64,000 bases of DNA from Marsupella aquatica (Eukaryota; Marchantiophyta): NCBI GenBank assembly GCA_973895155.1, contig OZ316892.1, positions 6,882,001 to 6,946,000 on the forward strand, given 5' to 3'. Position numbers and translations under genes: made by a program. Each line of letters starts with the position of its first letter. The stretch's first letter is position 1. Below, one piece after another: positions 46,601 to 59,999 of the stretch. The notes beneath the pieces are model-generated. The model was not told the DNA's origin and did no database searches. It was given only the letters and a program-made list of their open reading frames with translations.

Positions 46601-46703
46601 CGCAGGCCCACCAGAATAATAATCCGTCCCCTACTTGCAAAATCAAAGACACTGCAGAGAATCCCTGCCGAGCACTTTACGTCATCTGAAAATCCAAATC
46701 CTT
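40666..46703. other. Intergenic DNA and KEG 3' flank, no gene recognised
   Basis: AT-rich sequence with short frames only. A 40-bp tandem duplication beginning TAAGGCGCATC lies at 42481-42520 and 42521-42559, a 22-bp tandem duplication (AACATCAGGTATAATTTT) at about 44,927-44,965, and a GGGGTGGCGTAGTGGTAAAC patch at 43876 resembles a Pol III A box but lacks a matching B box. The right end (roughly 46.2-46.7 kb) should include the 3' UTR of KEG. Confidence 0.45.
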
Positions 46704-49700
46704 CTAAGCCTTTGCTGATGATGTTTCTGTTGTGGGTGACTCTAAATCAAGTTCCACATCGGCAGGATCCCCCACCCATAGTCTACCTTCTCGACGAGCA
46801 AACCGAATTCTAAGCTTACCATCGGCATCAACACCAGTGACACAACCTCGGCTAGAATATGTTTCGATTCCCCACCCCCATCTTGGAGTAACCACATCTC
46901 TCTTCACCCGTACCACATCATCAACTTTATATGCCTCCACTCGCTCCACTTCTGCTGGCTTGCAGACCCATAACCTTTCCAAGAAACAAAATGCTACCCA
47001 CAGATCTCCATCGTCATCAATTCTATGAACTACACCTATACTTTTGTGGGTCACCTCTCCCCATTGATGCGCCGGGGTGGGGACAGAGGGTCTCACTCTT
47101 ATCCACTCTCCTATGCAAATTGGCTGTTGTTCAACAACCTCCACTTCAGCCGGGTCCAACATCCATGATTTTTGAGAACCAATACACGAGTGCAATCTCA
47201 GACGTCCATCTGCATCGATCAGCGTTACTGTTCCTAAACTTCCATGACTGTGCCCCGACCACCCAAACCGAGGCTGCTTAATTGATGACTTCACTTGTAC
47301 TTGCTGCCCAACTCGAATTGGTTGCACTCTCACAACCTCTTCCTGTAAGCACATCCACCTTTCTTGCTCGCCGCAAAAGCCAACTAAAATCGGCTGACCA
47401 TCTGTTTCTACTTCAGTGTCATAAGCTATGCCTTGGACAACTCCAATACTGCCTGGCCTAACACCTTTCCAACCAAAACGTGGCTCTACTAAGTCTTCTC
47501 TCACCTTTACCCAGTCTCCAACATCAAACATCTCTTCCTTCTCCAGATCAGCTGGATCTCCTCGCCAAGGGACAGTAAGCCCTGGAAATGCCACCCTTAT
47601 TTCCCCATCTGCATGAACGCCGATGATTACACCTTTGCAACCATGAGAAGCGCCTCTCCATTCCCATCGAGGCTCAACTAATCCGGCCCGAAACTTAACA
47701 TGCTGACCAACCCTTAGGATGGGCAGCTTCTCTACTTCGGAATAATGTGTCATCCATCGACCTGATCTAAAACAACCTGCTAACTCTAAGTAACCAGTAT
47801 CAGATATACTGTGCACGACAACCACGCTATCTTTTCCTGCACCATGCCAGTCATAACTGGGTTTCGAACTTGAAGGACTTTTCAATCGGACCCAGTCACC
47901 AACTTCAAATCCTGAAAGCCGCTCTGCATCCCCTGGAGCAATCCTCCACATGGTATTCCGTCCTGCAACTCTCACCTAAACAGACGACGATTACCACATA
48001 GATCTCGTCCTTGTCAGCTAGCACGTATTCGTGAAGAAAGAACTTATCTCATGGAGTTGACTTGATGGTCTACAGACAGTTGATGGAGGACATGTACGCA
48101 GTCTCAAAATTATATAAATTCCATTATAACTTCTAGAACAAGTGTTCACTGACCATAATGGAGGTCAAACGAGAACTTGTAGCTATATAGCAGCATTAGA
48201 ACCTTTACTTGACACTTACAAATATCCAAAACAATGAATTTAGGCAATACAATGACAAAACAACCTACATTCAGTGTGCCGTCCATGTCAATTCTTGCAG
48301 TTTTTCCAGTCGTTGCAGATGTCTCACCAGACCATCCCAAACGAGGTTCAGTCACTGTTGGTAGAACATGTACTTCTTGGCCTACTTCCAAGGGTACTAC
48401 CTTCTCCATGTCAGTGATGGAACAAGAAAATGGTTTATTGCGGAAGCAAAAGCCCACACCCATGTCACCGTCTTCATCAAGGTAATACACGACACCAACA
48501 GTGCCCCTTGTGACATCTTCCCATCCATACTTTGGAGAAGAGACTGATGCCTTTACTCGCACCCAATCACTGACCTGTACAGATCGTCCAGGCCATTTTA
48601 GTCCTCTAAAGCAGCCCTTTTCTCACAATTCTTCAAGGCTGAACTTGCCTAAGAATCTCACAATCAAGCGTTTTCTTCTCCATCTTATGAAGGCGGAGTA
48701 AGCTGCCCACGCGCAGCCAACACGGACAAGTTTTAACATCGTCTACCAATTTTTCAGTGAGATAGATTCTTTCTTATAATAATGAGACAACTTAATACGC
48801 AAGGTTGCAACATATAGACTGCAGCATTTTACATTTCATGACTACAACATCATATTCTCTTAATATCTCCGCTTAGGAGTGATCCTCTGGAATTAGCTGC
48901 TCATGTCTCTCGCGGTCTTTCATTTGAGCAGGCCCAATTTCTCAGAACCACACGTGCTGTGTCTTATGTATCATGGAAAATGGAGCGGGTACCATATGAG
49001 CTAGAGTACCTTGAAATCTTCCACCTTCTCCATGTCAGCAGGGTCTGCTTGCCAAAGGATTGGCCTTCCAGTGATGTCAATCATGAGCAAGCCATCACTG
49101 CTAACTTCACTAATTTTTCCCACACTATGGTGTGTTTCTCCACCCCACGCATATCTTGGCTCTGCGACTGATCTCTTCACACACACGCGGTCTCCCACCT
49201 GGATGATAGAGGCAGTCCTAAGGAGTCAAAACTAACAGACAAACAATGAAATAATACAATTTCTACTCCCTATAATTACAAACCCTCTCAAAAAGTCAAC
49301 AACTTGCTTCGTGTAGACAAGAATACCTTGAAAGGCTCTACGCGCTCCACCTCTTCAGGCTCACAATGCCAGGGCCCTTGCAGATAACTCAAGTCCAACA
49401 GCAGACTATTATCTGGTCTGGTGCTATAAACGACTCCAATACTCCCGGGGGTCACAGGACCTAGACCATGCTTTGCGGCTGTTAATGATGGCCGGATTCG
49501 CACCCAGTCTCCAACTTTGAACTCTTCCACCCTCTCCATTTCTGCAGGATCTGCCTTCCAGCCCCTTGATGCTCCCGGAAACCCCACTCTCAGTATACCA
49601 TCATCATCAACGCACAGTACAGTGCCGATATCGTCCCTGCACTGCCCCCGCCACCCATACCTGCAGAAGTTGTTCCACTTTCAATACGACTTCTGCATTG

Positions 49701-52700
49701 AAAGGTGTTTCTCGACTAAACACATCGAGAACATGCTGTAACCGTGAGAACAACTTCCGTCTGCATATTTTCTTAGATTACTTAAAATACTTGCTGGAAG
49801 AGTGGTACCAACTAGCCATCATTGGTTTAATTGGCGGGAAAAACCATATAAGAAAGAGAAGGATTATAAGGCGATCCTTAAGCTACAATTGTAGAGGAAT
49901 GCTCTTTCCAGAGACGCCCAACTAGTTGAGAAAGAAGAAATAAGAATCCACCCAGTCACCATTAGAGACAAATACCTTGGCTCTTTGGCATTTACTTTCA
50001 ACCGGACATGTTGACCTCTGTCAAGAGGAACCACTTTTATAATTTCTTCAGTTGTGACCCGCGCCTCTCCAGTACAAAAAGCAATAATGAGTTGCTCCTT
50101 ATCAACGATACTTTGCACCAAGCCAACACTTCTTGGTCTGGCCCCTTGCCAACCAAACGTCGGTGTTTTTACACTTCTCTTGAACTTGATCCAGTCTCCT
50201 GGTTCAAAACTTGAGAGGAGGCAAAACAAAATACGAAAATCATTAAACCTTCTGCAGCAAATATCTCTTGGTATGCACGCTCTGCTAAAAAAACACAAAC
50301 TATTACCAGTAGACAAACTCAGCTCACCGTTTTACAAGCAGATACGGTTCAGCTACTCTGGTGACAAAATGTTCTTCGAACCAACAAAATGGACAGATTC
50401 AAGCTTACATAGTTGGAGAAATTTGAATCCCTTTTGCTGAGAGTGCGTCCATCAAGTCTTCAGATATCCACTCCCGTGGTAATGCTTCCAAAAGATCTTT
50501 CAAAGTCTTCCCACTGTTTTCCAAGTTCGTCCATCAAAAATATGGTACCACTTCGAGCATTCAACAGACTATCAATTATGCAAAACTAATACCTGTCCTA
50601 GGTTTTAGAGCATTACGCTCACAATACATGAACAGCCATAGTCCAGCAATAGAAACTGGCTCCAGGTAGAATCTTCGATGATCCAGAATTCAACATGACG
50701 CTTCAGGTAACCAAAACGGAATATCAGACGTCCGACCTTGGGAAAAAATCCAGATAATTACAACACAACCGATCCCCAGAAGCGATTTTAACGCTGAACT
50801 TTGATACCGTTACAGACCATGTTCATGCTTTTCAAAGAATACAGAGCCAGGAAATTGACCTATGATTTTTTACGTCAATTGCTGCATCTCGTTGCTGAAG
50901 CATTATTACAATCCAATCCAGATTCTCTTTGACCATTTTTGCCATATCCGCAGCAATGTGGAAGGCATTGTCACCTTCGTCATCCTAGCACAGGAGACGA
51001 ACATGCATTTGTCAACTACCTATACTGCTTCTGGTCAATGACATCACACTCCTCAAAAGGCAACAACTATGGCGTACCTTTCCCATTCGTCCCGAAGAGA
51101 AACTTAGTGTGCAGTAATAAGACAAGAACTAAGCAAATACCTGCAAATTGCAATTTGCGCCACGTTGCAAAAGCAGGCCAACACATGCCTTTGACCCCCT
51201 TGCCAACGCAACATGCAAGGGTGTCGTTGTGTGGATATCTCGCACGTCAACATCAACTCCAGCGTCTAATATTATCTGTCCACATTTTACAGATGCCACA
51301 GCAAGGCACTTCTTAAAAACTAGACAAAACACCCCGCAGAAGCTGAAGACAATCTTACTATTTACAGTGGCACAGCTATGCTCGATCCAGTGATCACCCT
51401 CACACCATTGCAGTTCCTAAAGATAGATAAAGTAGCACCATAAATTACTCGAAGAAGCATATTTACCTTCACCATCTCAACATCATTAGCAATGGCAGCC
51501 GCATGCAGCGCTGTTTGGCCACGCTGGACGTCCATAGCAGTAGGGTTTGCCCCAGCGCACAACAGAATCTTCACAAGTTCACGAGCCTCTGCACCGATCA
51601 CATGTCGTGGTCACTTAAGGACTGAAAGAAATACATTTTCCTTCGTTCTAAAGAAGGTAATTTGAAAAAAACCCAGAATAGAAGCCGAAACTTTCAAATA
51701 ACCCCTTCCAACTTCCTTCACCGGACTCTTGACAACACGACTATCTATTACTAGCTTGACGTACAAAAACAGATTATTCGGATAATCTGCACACTACAAC
51801 AAACTAATCAAGAATGGTCTTCAATGACTTGACTAATCGACTTGGGCCCTCACCTTCCTCATGAGCTTTTTTCAACGCTGCTGCCATACATAGAGCAGTT
51901 CCCACCGAACTGGGCACCTCAATAGCTGCTCCTAATTGCTCCTTTGAAGCTATCTCTACCCACTTTCTCACAATAGCTACATTGGCGGTAGCTGTGCATA
52001 AATGCAGTGGCCTGACACAAACAGGTCCCAGATCATGTCAGAGAATCGAAGGCCCCAGAACAAAACCTCATCAATCTTTCTCCCACCTGATAGAAGTGTA
52101 TCTGGCTGGCCACGTTAACCAGAAGATCGCTCTTCCCCATTCATTTCCATTATCAAGTGCATCTCCAATGCACCTTAAAGGTACAAACTGATCTCTTATA
52201 CAGAATCAAAATTAAAGTCTACTATTCAGTACAATTCCAGTATCATGGCACATACGTCAGATCTTTGGCATTGAGAACACCCATTGAGTCACATCCGCCG
52301 TTCTCCAAAATCGCAATCGCGCATTCAGAATGTCTTTTTGTTATTGCTCGATGAAGGACCGTCTCTCCTTCATCATCCACACTATTAGGATTGGCCCCTG
52401 CGCTCAGAAGTTCCTGTTATAAAACATAGGTCAGCAAGGGGCATACACAAATATTGCTTGTCTGTGAGAATGCAATCAACAATTTCGAACAATCCTCTTG
52501 GAAATTTGGGTCATCTGACAAGCTCACAGCTTGAACAGAAGAGATGGGGTTGAACTTGGCCCCAGAACAATCGAAAATCTGTACAGCTTGTTGATCCTAT
52601 TGATCTCTTCTGTCTAGTATAATTCACTCGATATGAGTGGCTCAAATAGCATACCCGCATGCAATCAGGTTGTCCGTGAAATGCACAAACATGCGCAACT

Positions 52701-55700
52701 GCAGGTCCCAACCCATCCTTGAGCCTTGCATTAACATCAGCCCCCCGTTTAATCAGAGCTTTCAGACACTCCGGCGTACCAGATGCAACAGCAAAGACAA
52801 TTGGCGTATCTCCATCTTTGTCCAAAACCTCTACATCAGCCTCTGGGTATTCGAGCATTATGTCAACTAATTCTGAATAACCTCTCATAGCTGCAACATG
52901 CAATGGTGTTTGGCCTTCTCCATTGCGACTATCCAATAGTGCCCCAACTGAGGTTCCAGCATTTCCATCTGCTGCTTTTGCAAGCAAATCCCTGACGAGA
53001 AACCACAGCTCACGTCAATCAAATATAACGCAAACAAGATTGATTTTCCAGACATCGTGCGATTTTTAAATGCGGCATACACACCCACACACAACAGACG
53101 TACCTAGCACCCTCCGTGTCCCCTTCGGCGACAAGGCGATGAAGAAACGTTTCTGAAGTTTGCCCAAACTCAAGGGTGGACGAAGGTGAGGGTTCAGTGC
53201 CACTCACTTCTGCTTCCTTTGCTGGGTAACTGAAAAGCATACAAAATTCACTGTCATACGGGTAGTGCTTCATTTCAGTGAGCTAAAACTCTGCAATTCA
53301 AACTTTTTAAAACGGACTGCAAGAAATCATAGTCTACACCAAAGATACTACCATTCACAAAGAAGCCAGCACTAAAGCTGACAAAACAGTAGGAACCACT
53401 CATCTAACCTCGGAGTTCTGATACAATTTTTCTATATGAGTTGGCAGTATAAAATGCCCTACTTGTCTGGACTTGGTGGAGGACTCAATGGCATCTCGCG
53501 CAAATGTCGTAGGAACATTGCCAGCATGGCATGAAATGTAGGTCTCTTAGATGGCTTGAACTGCAGACACTCTCCAATCATCTTCCACAGTTCCCTGGGT
53601 ATTCCCCCGCCTACTATTCCCACGTACTGTGGTGGCTGTCGTCGAGTCTTCACGACAAGTCGGTAGATTTCATCTGGATTCGATCCACCCCATCTGTAAC
53701 CATGGCCAACCATCATCTTTGATCTCTTGTGGCCGATTAATTGCACCATTGGACATTAAATATCAACGAACGAATTAAGTAAAAATCATTTGAATAGAAG
53801 CATCAACCAGTTGGCCATATGGTTTCACTTACGGGATTGCTCCAGTGCACATCTCCACAAGCGTACATCCAAAACTCCAAGCATCTGACTCAGCTGACAT
53901 ACCCACCGCATCCTCCCAAAACAAGTTTAAGGCTGATTTGCGAAGAGGTTCCCATGCTTCAGGAGCCATGTAGTTGGGTTTCAACATAGTACACTCCACG
54001 CAAGAGTGTGTCAAAGTTACATTCTCATCTCCAGTAGAGGATCGAGCTTTCTTACATTGAGGCTTCTTCAGGATCTCTGGGAGGCCATAGTCAGCCACAA
54101 CAGCTCGCCCTTTTGTATCGACCAATAAGTTTGAGGGTTTCAGATTCATACACACTACTCCAGCTGCATGTAACTCTGCTACACCTCGTGATATGTCAGC
54201 ACCATATCTGCACATTCATACAATTTGTCACTATCGTCTTCATAATTCACTGCAAAATCCATTTTGAAATGGACTGCTGACCCTCCATCTCCTTTGACAA
54301 AAGAGACACATTGATTCGCGAGTACAGCAAAAAACACAAAACGTTCCTCTGCGTTGAAGCTGGATCCTTAATTCAGCCCCCAAGCCCACGCCTCCTGACT
54401 CGCAGCACTTATATGGAGGACCTGGTAGCTGGTCCAATTTTGTTAAGTTATTGTGCATTCGATGAAAATTTGATTGACTTCATACTTTGCACGGGCCAAA
54501 AACCCAGAGAATCGTGAAACAGAGCACAGGACAGATGAAAACTTTTGTAGAGAAAAATGTAGCTGCTATATGTAGGATACATAAAGAAGCCAAGCCTAGC
54601 CGGATGGTCAAATATATGTGATTTGAAACTATGTGGAAGGGGCTTCCTGCCAAGGAAACTCCCTGGGAAAACTCTAATGCAGTGCTACAACAGAGTATAG
54701 GTGTCCACAACCTGCGATTGAGGAATTAGAGCAAGACGCCACAGGAATACGAAGGTAACCCTTATCAAAGAATTGACCACACCAGCAACAAAGAACTCGA
54801 TGTCCATTATGTACTCATTGGTGTACATATTTGCTTCACAGATCATTCCCACCTTAAAAGAAAAACTGGACGAGAGAGATAAATATCATTCCGTTACCAA
54901 AACAGCCATCCCAATACTTGCAACCTTGGTTTTTATCACAACCCTGGGACAAACTTCACAACAACTCCACGAGCCCTAAAATTCTAATAAGTTATAGGGC
55001 TGTAAATTTTGGTACCTCAAGATCTGCTCTAAGGTTAGACGGCCATCATTCTGCTGCATCATCGCTTGCACCGAGCTGAAGTACTTATCCATTACTATGC
55101 AGAGTTTCCCTTCTTGAGGACAAGCACCGTAAATTGTGCATACATTTTGACACCACATTGCCGCCCGCCTCAATTTTTCAATCTTGCTTTGGATCCCCTC
55201 CAAGTCCATCCCATCCGGAATGTCTAATCTCTTCACTGCCACTTTATGCTTGCAACCTCCTGTACCAGTAAGTATACCTGCCCACAAATCCTGGCCCTTC
55301 CGAGGCCCGTTGCCCATAGGCCGTAAAAGACGCAGCGAATGAGACCCAAGATCCACCGTAATTCCAGTGCAGACAGGATTCCATCCTGGACTAGCCTGAG
55401 GTGTATTACTCCTCGACCGATCAGAATATGGATTGGAATTACAATCAGTTAGCTCTTCTTCTTCGTCAGAATCGTCCTCTGCTCCACAATCCGAGGAGGC
55501 ACGCCGGATGAGTGACAGCAATCCAAAATTCTTCCTCAGAGCCTCCACGCTGTTCCCCACTTTGGATGGTTGCCGGCACCGTGGGCAAAGCAGTGTATGA
55601 TCGGTGCACACAGCAAACATGTGGGCCAGACACTCTTTACAGAAACTATGGCCGCATTGCAACATCATCGGAGCCCTGTCATCCTCATTGTACATCATCT

Positions 55701-55728
55701 GACAAACCGAACAAGCTGGGAGCTTCAT
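46704..55728 (-). CDS. KEG: KEEP ON GOING-type E3 ubiquitin ligase (RING, kinase, ankyrin, HERC2-like repeats)
   Basis: The model has 16 exons, all GT-AG and frame-consistent: 55728-55016, 54207-53833, 53693-53463, 53229-53104, 52991-52655, 52413-52256, 52011-51854, 51588-51467, 51275-51141, 50984-50860, 50513-50409, 50209-49976, 49660-49327, 49198-49010, 48574-48269, 47975-46704. This gives 4,920 nt and 1,639 aa; Arabidopsis KEG is about 1,625. A C3HC4 RING uses C6, C9, C25, H27, C30, C33, C48 and C51. A Ser/Thr kinase domain (about 130-435) has the ATP-site Lys in KHKVAVKRL, CMNLKPSNLL in place of HRD, VADYGL in place of DFG, and MAPEAWEP. Ankyrin repeats span about 485-840, followed by twelve HERC2-like repeats (about 863-1630). 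The last six repeats share one 1,272-bp exon. In Arabidopsis, KEG ubiquitinates ABI5 and functions at the trans-Golgi/early endosome. The start is the first ATG; a TTG three codons upstream is not needed. Confidence 0.95.
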
Positions 55729-57670
55729 CTTTTCCAACCCACCGCACGAACCAAAACGAATCAGCCAAAACTAGCAACAGTTACAGCACATTGAAGGGTT
55801 CAGTTCAGCTCCATGGCACGTTTCTCAGAAAGAGGAAACCCATCATTGATTGCAAATCTCGGCTCCTCGTGTGCATCACTGGAGAAAGAACGGCATAGCT
55901 GATTCCTAAACTCCCCTCCCTCGTACAGATTTTCATGCTGTCGTTTCCAGCCTTGTACGACTGAAATGTTGATATTTTGCTCCTTGTCAACAATCATTAT
56001 GACCACAAGTCGCCTCAAATCTGCTAATCACACCGAAACTGACACACCACATCACCTTGTTCGGCACCAATCCCTTCAGAGGTGGCATCCACTCCCGACT
56101 GCATTGCCTCCTCTCAATCTCCCTACGGCATTGCCAAGAGTGTAGTACGGTCCAATCCTCTCCGCCCCCATCAGTCAACAACAGGTTAACTAGGGAGAGA
56201 TTCTGCCATTTCAAGGACCTCCAACTTCACCGTCCCATTCCTCCTTGCTTGCCCTCGGACCCACAAGAACACAATCCAAAAGGCTGGCACGCGGGCGGGC
56301 AGGGCAACCCCGATGAAGGTGATGGACTTCTCAGCCCAACGTCAGGTAGTTCCCAGAGTCCCAGGCTTCAGTGCTGTCATGGCAGGTGTACGACCTCCCT
56401 CCTAAATAAGAACAGAAAGGGAAGGAGGAGGTCCACGGATGATGGAAGAATTGCAATTCACACTACTGCTCATCAGTTTTCGGGATTCCTGGCTTGGTGA
56501 CTATTATTCCCAGGCTGCCCTGTCTCTTCTACGTCAAAAAGCGTTCTTCTCGGCAGAGGTGGACAAATGAAGGGAATGGAATCGGATGGGGCAAACGAAG
56601 GAGAGACAGCGGGAGATCAGAGAGATAGAGTCTCTGGAATTGCACAGAGCGTCCGTTGTAAGCTGTTCAAGAGAAGTACCTGTAGATACCATCAATGACG
56701 GGGGAGGGCATTCCTAAGCTAGCAAGCACAAAGTCTCTAGGCCTCGTTAACAGAGATGGCAAATCTTGCCAAGCAGGTGGAGAACGGGAGGATGCTTGCG
56801 AACCCATATATGGACCTTGGATAGAGTCCGATGAAGCCAATGTCTACAGTCTATACTTGTAAAATATGGAAAGAAAAAACACAATTCTATACGCTTCATC
56901 CATCACACTGTTCAACCATGTCTCATAGCTTCTTCAGGCAGTCTTAGGTTGGAGATAACTACAAGACCGGCGGGTCGTTGGTCACGTTGAAGGAGAGAGC
57001 TACTCGAGTGACATAGCTCTAGTCTAAGGAGTGAAGGGAAAGTAAAACTCCCCTAAATTTTTGGGATAGTGGGATTTAGTACATTGCCACGCCTCTTAGT
57101 ATATCATAAAGTCCTGTTCACAGAGCATTGCAGGTTGTAGTGCCCCTAGAAACAAGAGCTTTAGCTGGAGTTATGAGGGGCTCTTATTTCCCAGAATGCT
57201 CTGGTAAGAGGACCATAATACATTTAAAGGCCTAAGAGATTTTGGTTTTACTAATTTTAGTGAAAGTAGAGGATTACTATCACGATGAGCTGCTCCAAAT
57301 CTTGACAGATTTTTTCCAAGAATGCCCTGAAAATCACAAAGAGAAAATCACAATGGAGATTAAGTTTGATTAGAACTTTGCCATCTCTTTTCCATTGTTA
57401 TTAGCTAACTTGCAACAATCCGATGGTCTCTTACTTTGTTCCCTCCCCAACTCGCTTTTCCCCCTCTTGAGTGGCTGCCCACTCCTCTATCCCCCTGGTG
57501 GATGGTGGGCCTGGGTGTTGAGGTTAATTCAAGGATGATATTGTCTCATGATGGAAACTGGCAGAATGTTGATAGTTGGATGTTTCCAAACTAGCTAGAG
57601 GTGACAACTTAGTGATTAAACTAAAAAAAGTGGCAAAGTATTTAATTTGACCAAAAACAAGTGCCCATGA
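55729..57670. other. KEG upstream region, no second gene recognised
   Basis: This region should hold the KEG promoter and 5' UTR, read leftward. Frames at 55,800-56,500 have no recognised domain. I could not pick a TATA box or an upstream non-coding exon with confidence. Confidence 0.4.
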
Positions 57671-57689
57671 AGTAAATCTCACTTTTTGG

Positions 57690-57762
57690 ATATTAAATAA
57701 GATTAAGAGTGATACAAAGAGGATGATCATGGCCCCTATGGAAGGATGACACCCACAATGCT
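57690..57762 (+). pseudogene. U6 snRNA pseudogene
   Basis: The central part of U6 is recognisable: GATACAAAGAGGATGATCAT corresponds to the ACAGAGA-box region and ATGGCCCCTATGG with AAGGATGACACCCACAA follows in the right order. Mutations fall in invariant positions (ACAAAGA instead of ACAGAGA; TGATCATGG for the usual TTAGCATGG), and the conserved 5' hairpin and 3' T-run are not seen. No plant upstream sequence element or -25 TATA box precedes it. It is most likely a LINE-mobilised truncated copy. Confidence 0.65.
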
Positions 57763-59999
57763 CGGGCAGAGCTTCCGTCCCAACCCTCTGAAAAAAGGAT
57801 ATCAAGCACCAATCAAGAAGTGGTCTGCTTTTCTAAAAGTCCCTCAAATGTATCTCCCATTGGAGATAGAGTTTGTTCCATGAATGACAACAGGCTTTAT
57901 GTTATAATATAAGTATCACCAGGTTACCCATAGTTAACCTAACCTTGGTTAGGACCAGGTTACACATGTACCATAATACATACTAATAGATGAAAAGGCG
58001 GTTACAAGCCGCATTAGTTGTGTGATCTACATTTCGCATCTCATCCAAGGTCTTGGCTATGGTGTCTTTGTACTCTAACATGTTATCAGCACGTACGGAC
58101 TCTCCAAAGATTGAGCAAGGCTATGGCGAATGCCCAAGGAATTGAGAAGGAATTAATGCCACAACCAGGAGCTATAGGAAGACATTTGTTGCCAAGTTTA
58201 AGGGTGAACAAATGAGATTTCTACTTGACAAAGAAGCAAAGAAAGATTGAACGCCATAACAGAGAAATGGAATCCGAGGTTATTCATCTAAGATTACAGA
58301 TTTCCCCTCATCGAAGGAAGGATTGGGACAGTAAAGATGACCGATTCCAATGAGAGGAAAACAGGAGAGGGCCATCAATGACGACCAATGAGGGCCATAA
58401 TTTTGACAAAAATAAATAAAATTGACGAGGATTCATAAGATATCCAAAGCAGCCATGGAATTCACGACTTAAGAGAAAGAGTTCCTCTAATGATATAGCA
58501 AGAAGAGAAAGAGAGCGAAAGCAACATGACCTTACATAGAAAGAAAACACGATCTTTATACTCGGCAGAGAGATCAATGCGCAAGGAGAACAATTAAGGA
58601 GCAATTATACACTACACCACATTACAGTATTGAATGAATGAAAGAGAGAAGGCACCGGTATAAATTCTGACAGTAAATAACTATTTGTAGGCCTTCCCAT
58701 AAGCTCCTTGTTGCCCACCCTACTCAGAGCAAGGAGTGAAGAGAGTGAATTTTATCTAAGTACCTAAGGAGGTTTTCCGTGTAGAAGCAAACTCTCCAAA
58801 TTTATGACCAACCATCTCTTCAGTAATCTTCAAACCAACAATACGGGTGCTAAAAATAAATCACCTCGATGGTGCTGTAGGTTAAAAACTCTAGACAACC
58901 TGAACCAGTTGAAGGTTGCTTCCATCGTGTTATGCCTCGCTGGCTTACGAGAGGTTGGCTTCAACCTGTTAAACCAGGTAGTTGAGTCCTCAAGGAGCTC
59001 TTAAGGATGGGCAATCCGACAGCAGGCAACTTGAGCAGGCAACATCGGGCGTGGGGTGGCCACGTCATTGTGCAGACTAAGCATGGTTGCATGATAGGAG
59101 GACATTTTTATAGTTTTTATAAATATATACAATTTTTTTATATTATACACTATACATAAATTTCAATTTTATTTTTCATGTTTTTCAATCTGGTTTTTTA
59201 ATTTGATTAATTAATTTATTATTATCTGGGCTGGGGACAAGCTGCCCACCAGGCCAGGGTTTGCTTTGGTTATTTCCTTCCTTCTTGCAGTGCGTTGCCC
59301 TGCCCGTCAGTCTTGGCAGGCCGGCCCACAAAAAGGCGCACACGGACTGGAAGGAATTAGAGGCAGGGAAGTGAGTGGGGCACCCCGGTCCACATAGCTC
59401 ATCACCAGTTATGAGACAAGTTGCCCACCCTTCCAGAGTATTGTAGTCTTTGCTTCTCTTCAGTCATTTGGTTTTCTGTATTTTAAAAATTAGCCAAGGT
59501 GGCTCCTTACTACCCTATGGAGTAGGAAACTTGGGTACTGCATCTACTTCGGGCTCTACTTTGGGTTAAGAATAAATTCAGTGGCTAATCCCAAAGTTTA
59601 GTAGTGCACTCAGATAACAAATGGTAACTTGAACAACTACTCTCTTTAACAGAAACTTAGACATAATTTCCTCTGTCGGGGAATTGAACCCCACTGTGAG
59701 TATGTCACAGCCTTCCAAGGAAAAGTTTTGCCCTACCCCCAACCCCCTCCACCGCCCCTCTCCAAGCCCAACACTCTGCCACAATCAGAAAATACTGAGC
59801 TCCTTCAATGCTGAGCTCCTAACCTCCTCTAATGAGCAACAAACAAACAACCCTGATCTTGGCTAGGGCTTGCTGGCGAATGATGCCAGCACTTGATCCT
59901 GATGTGACGAACAATTGCTGTTTTTCCAGAATTTAGCCCAAGTATCATTAGCTAGCCCCTTTTCTAGATAAGTTTCTGGAAAATTTTTGCCTACAAAAA
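57763..59999. other. Intergenic DNA, no gene recognised
   Basis: No supported gene. At about 59,677-59,720 the - strand contains GGGGTTCAATTCCCC beside a short hairpin, reminiscent of a tRNA T-arm, but a full cloverleaf cannot be drawn. GGGCA/GCCCG-rich patches occur at 59.0-59.4 kb. Confidence 0.4.

Noticed and set aside
55735-55737. TTG upstream of the KEG ATG as initiator
   Set aside because: Plant nuclear genes initiate at ATG, and ATG 55728 gives the conserved MKLPACSVC start of the RING.
59677-59720. tRNA T-arm-like GGGGTTCAATTCCCC on the - strand
   Set aside because: The adjacent hairpin lacks the invariant U before the anticodon, and no acceptor stem or D-arm can be matched.
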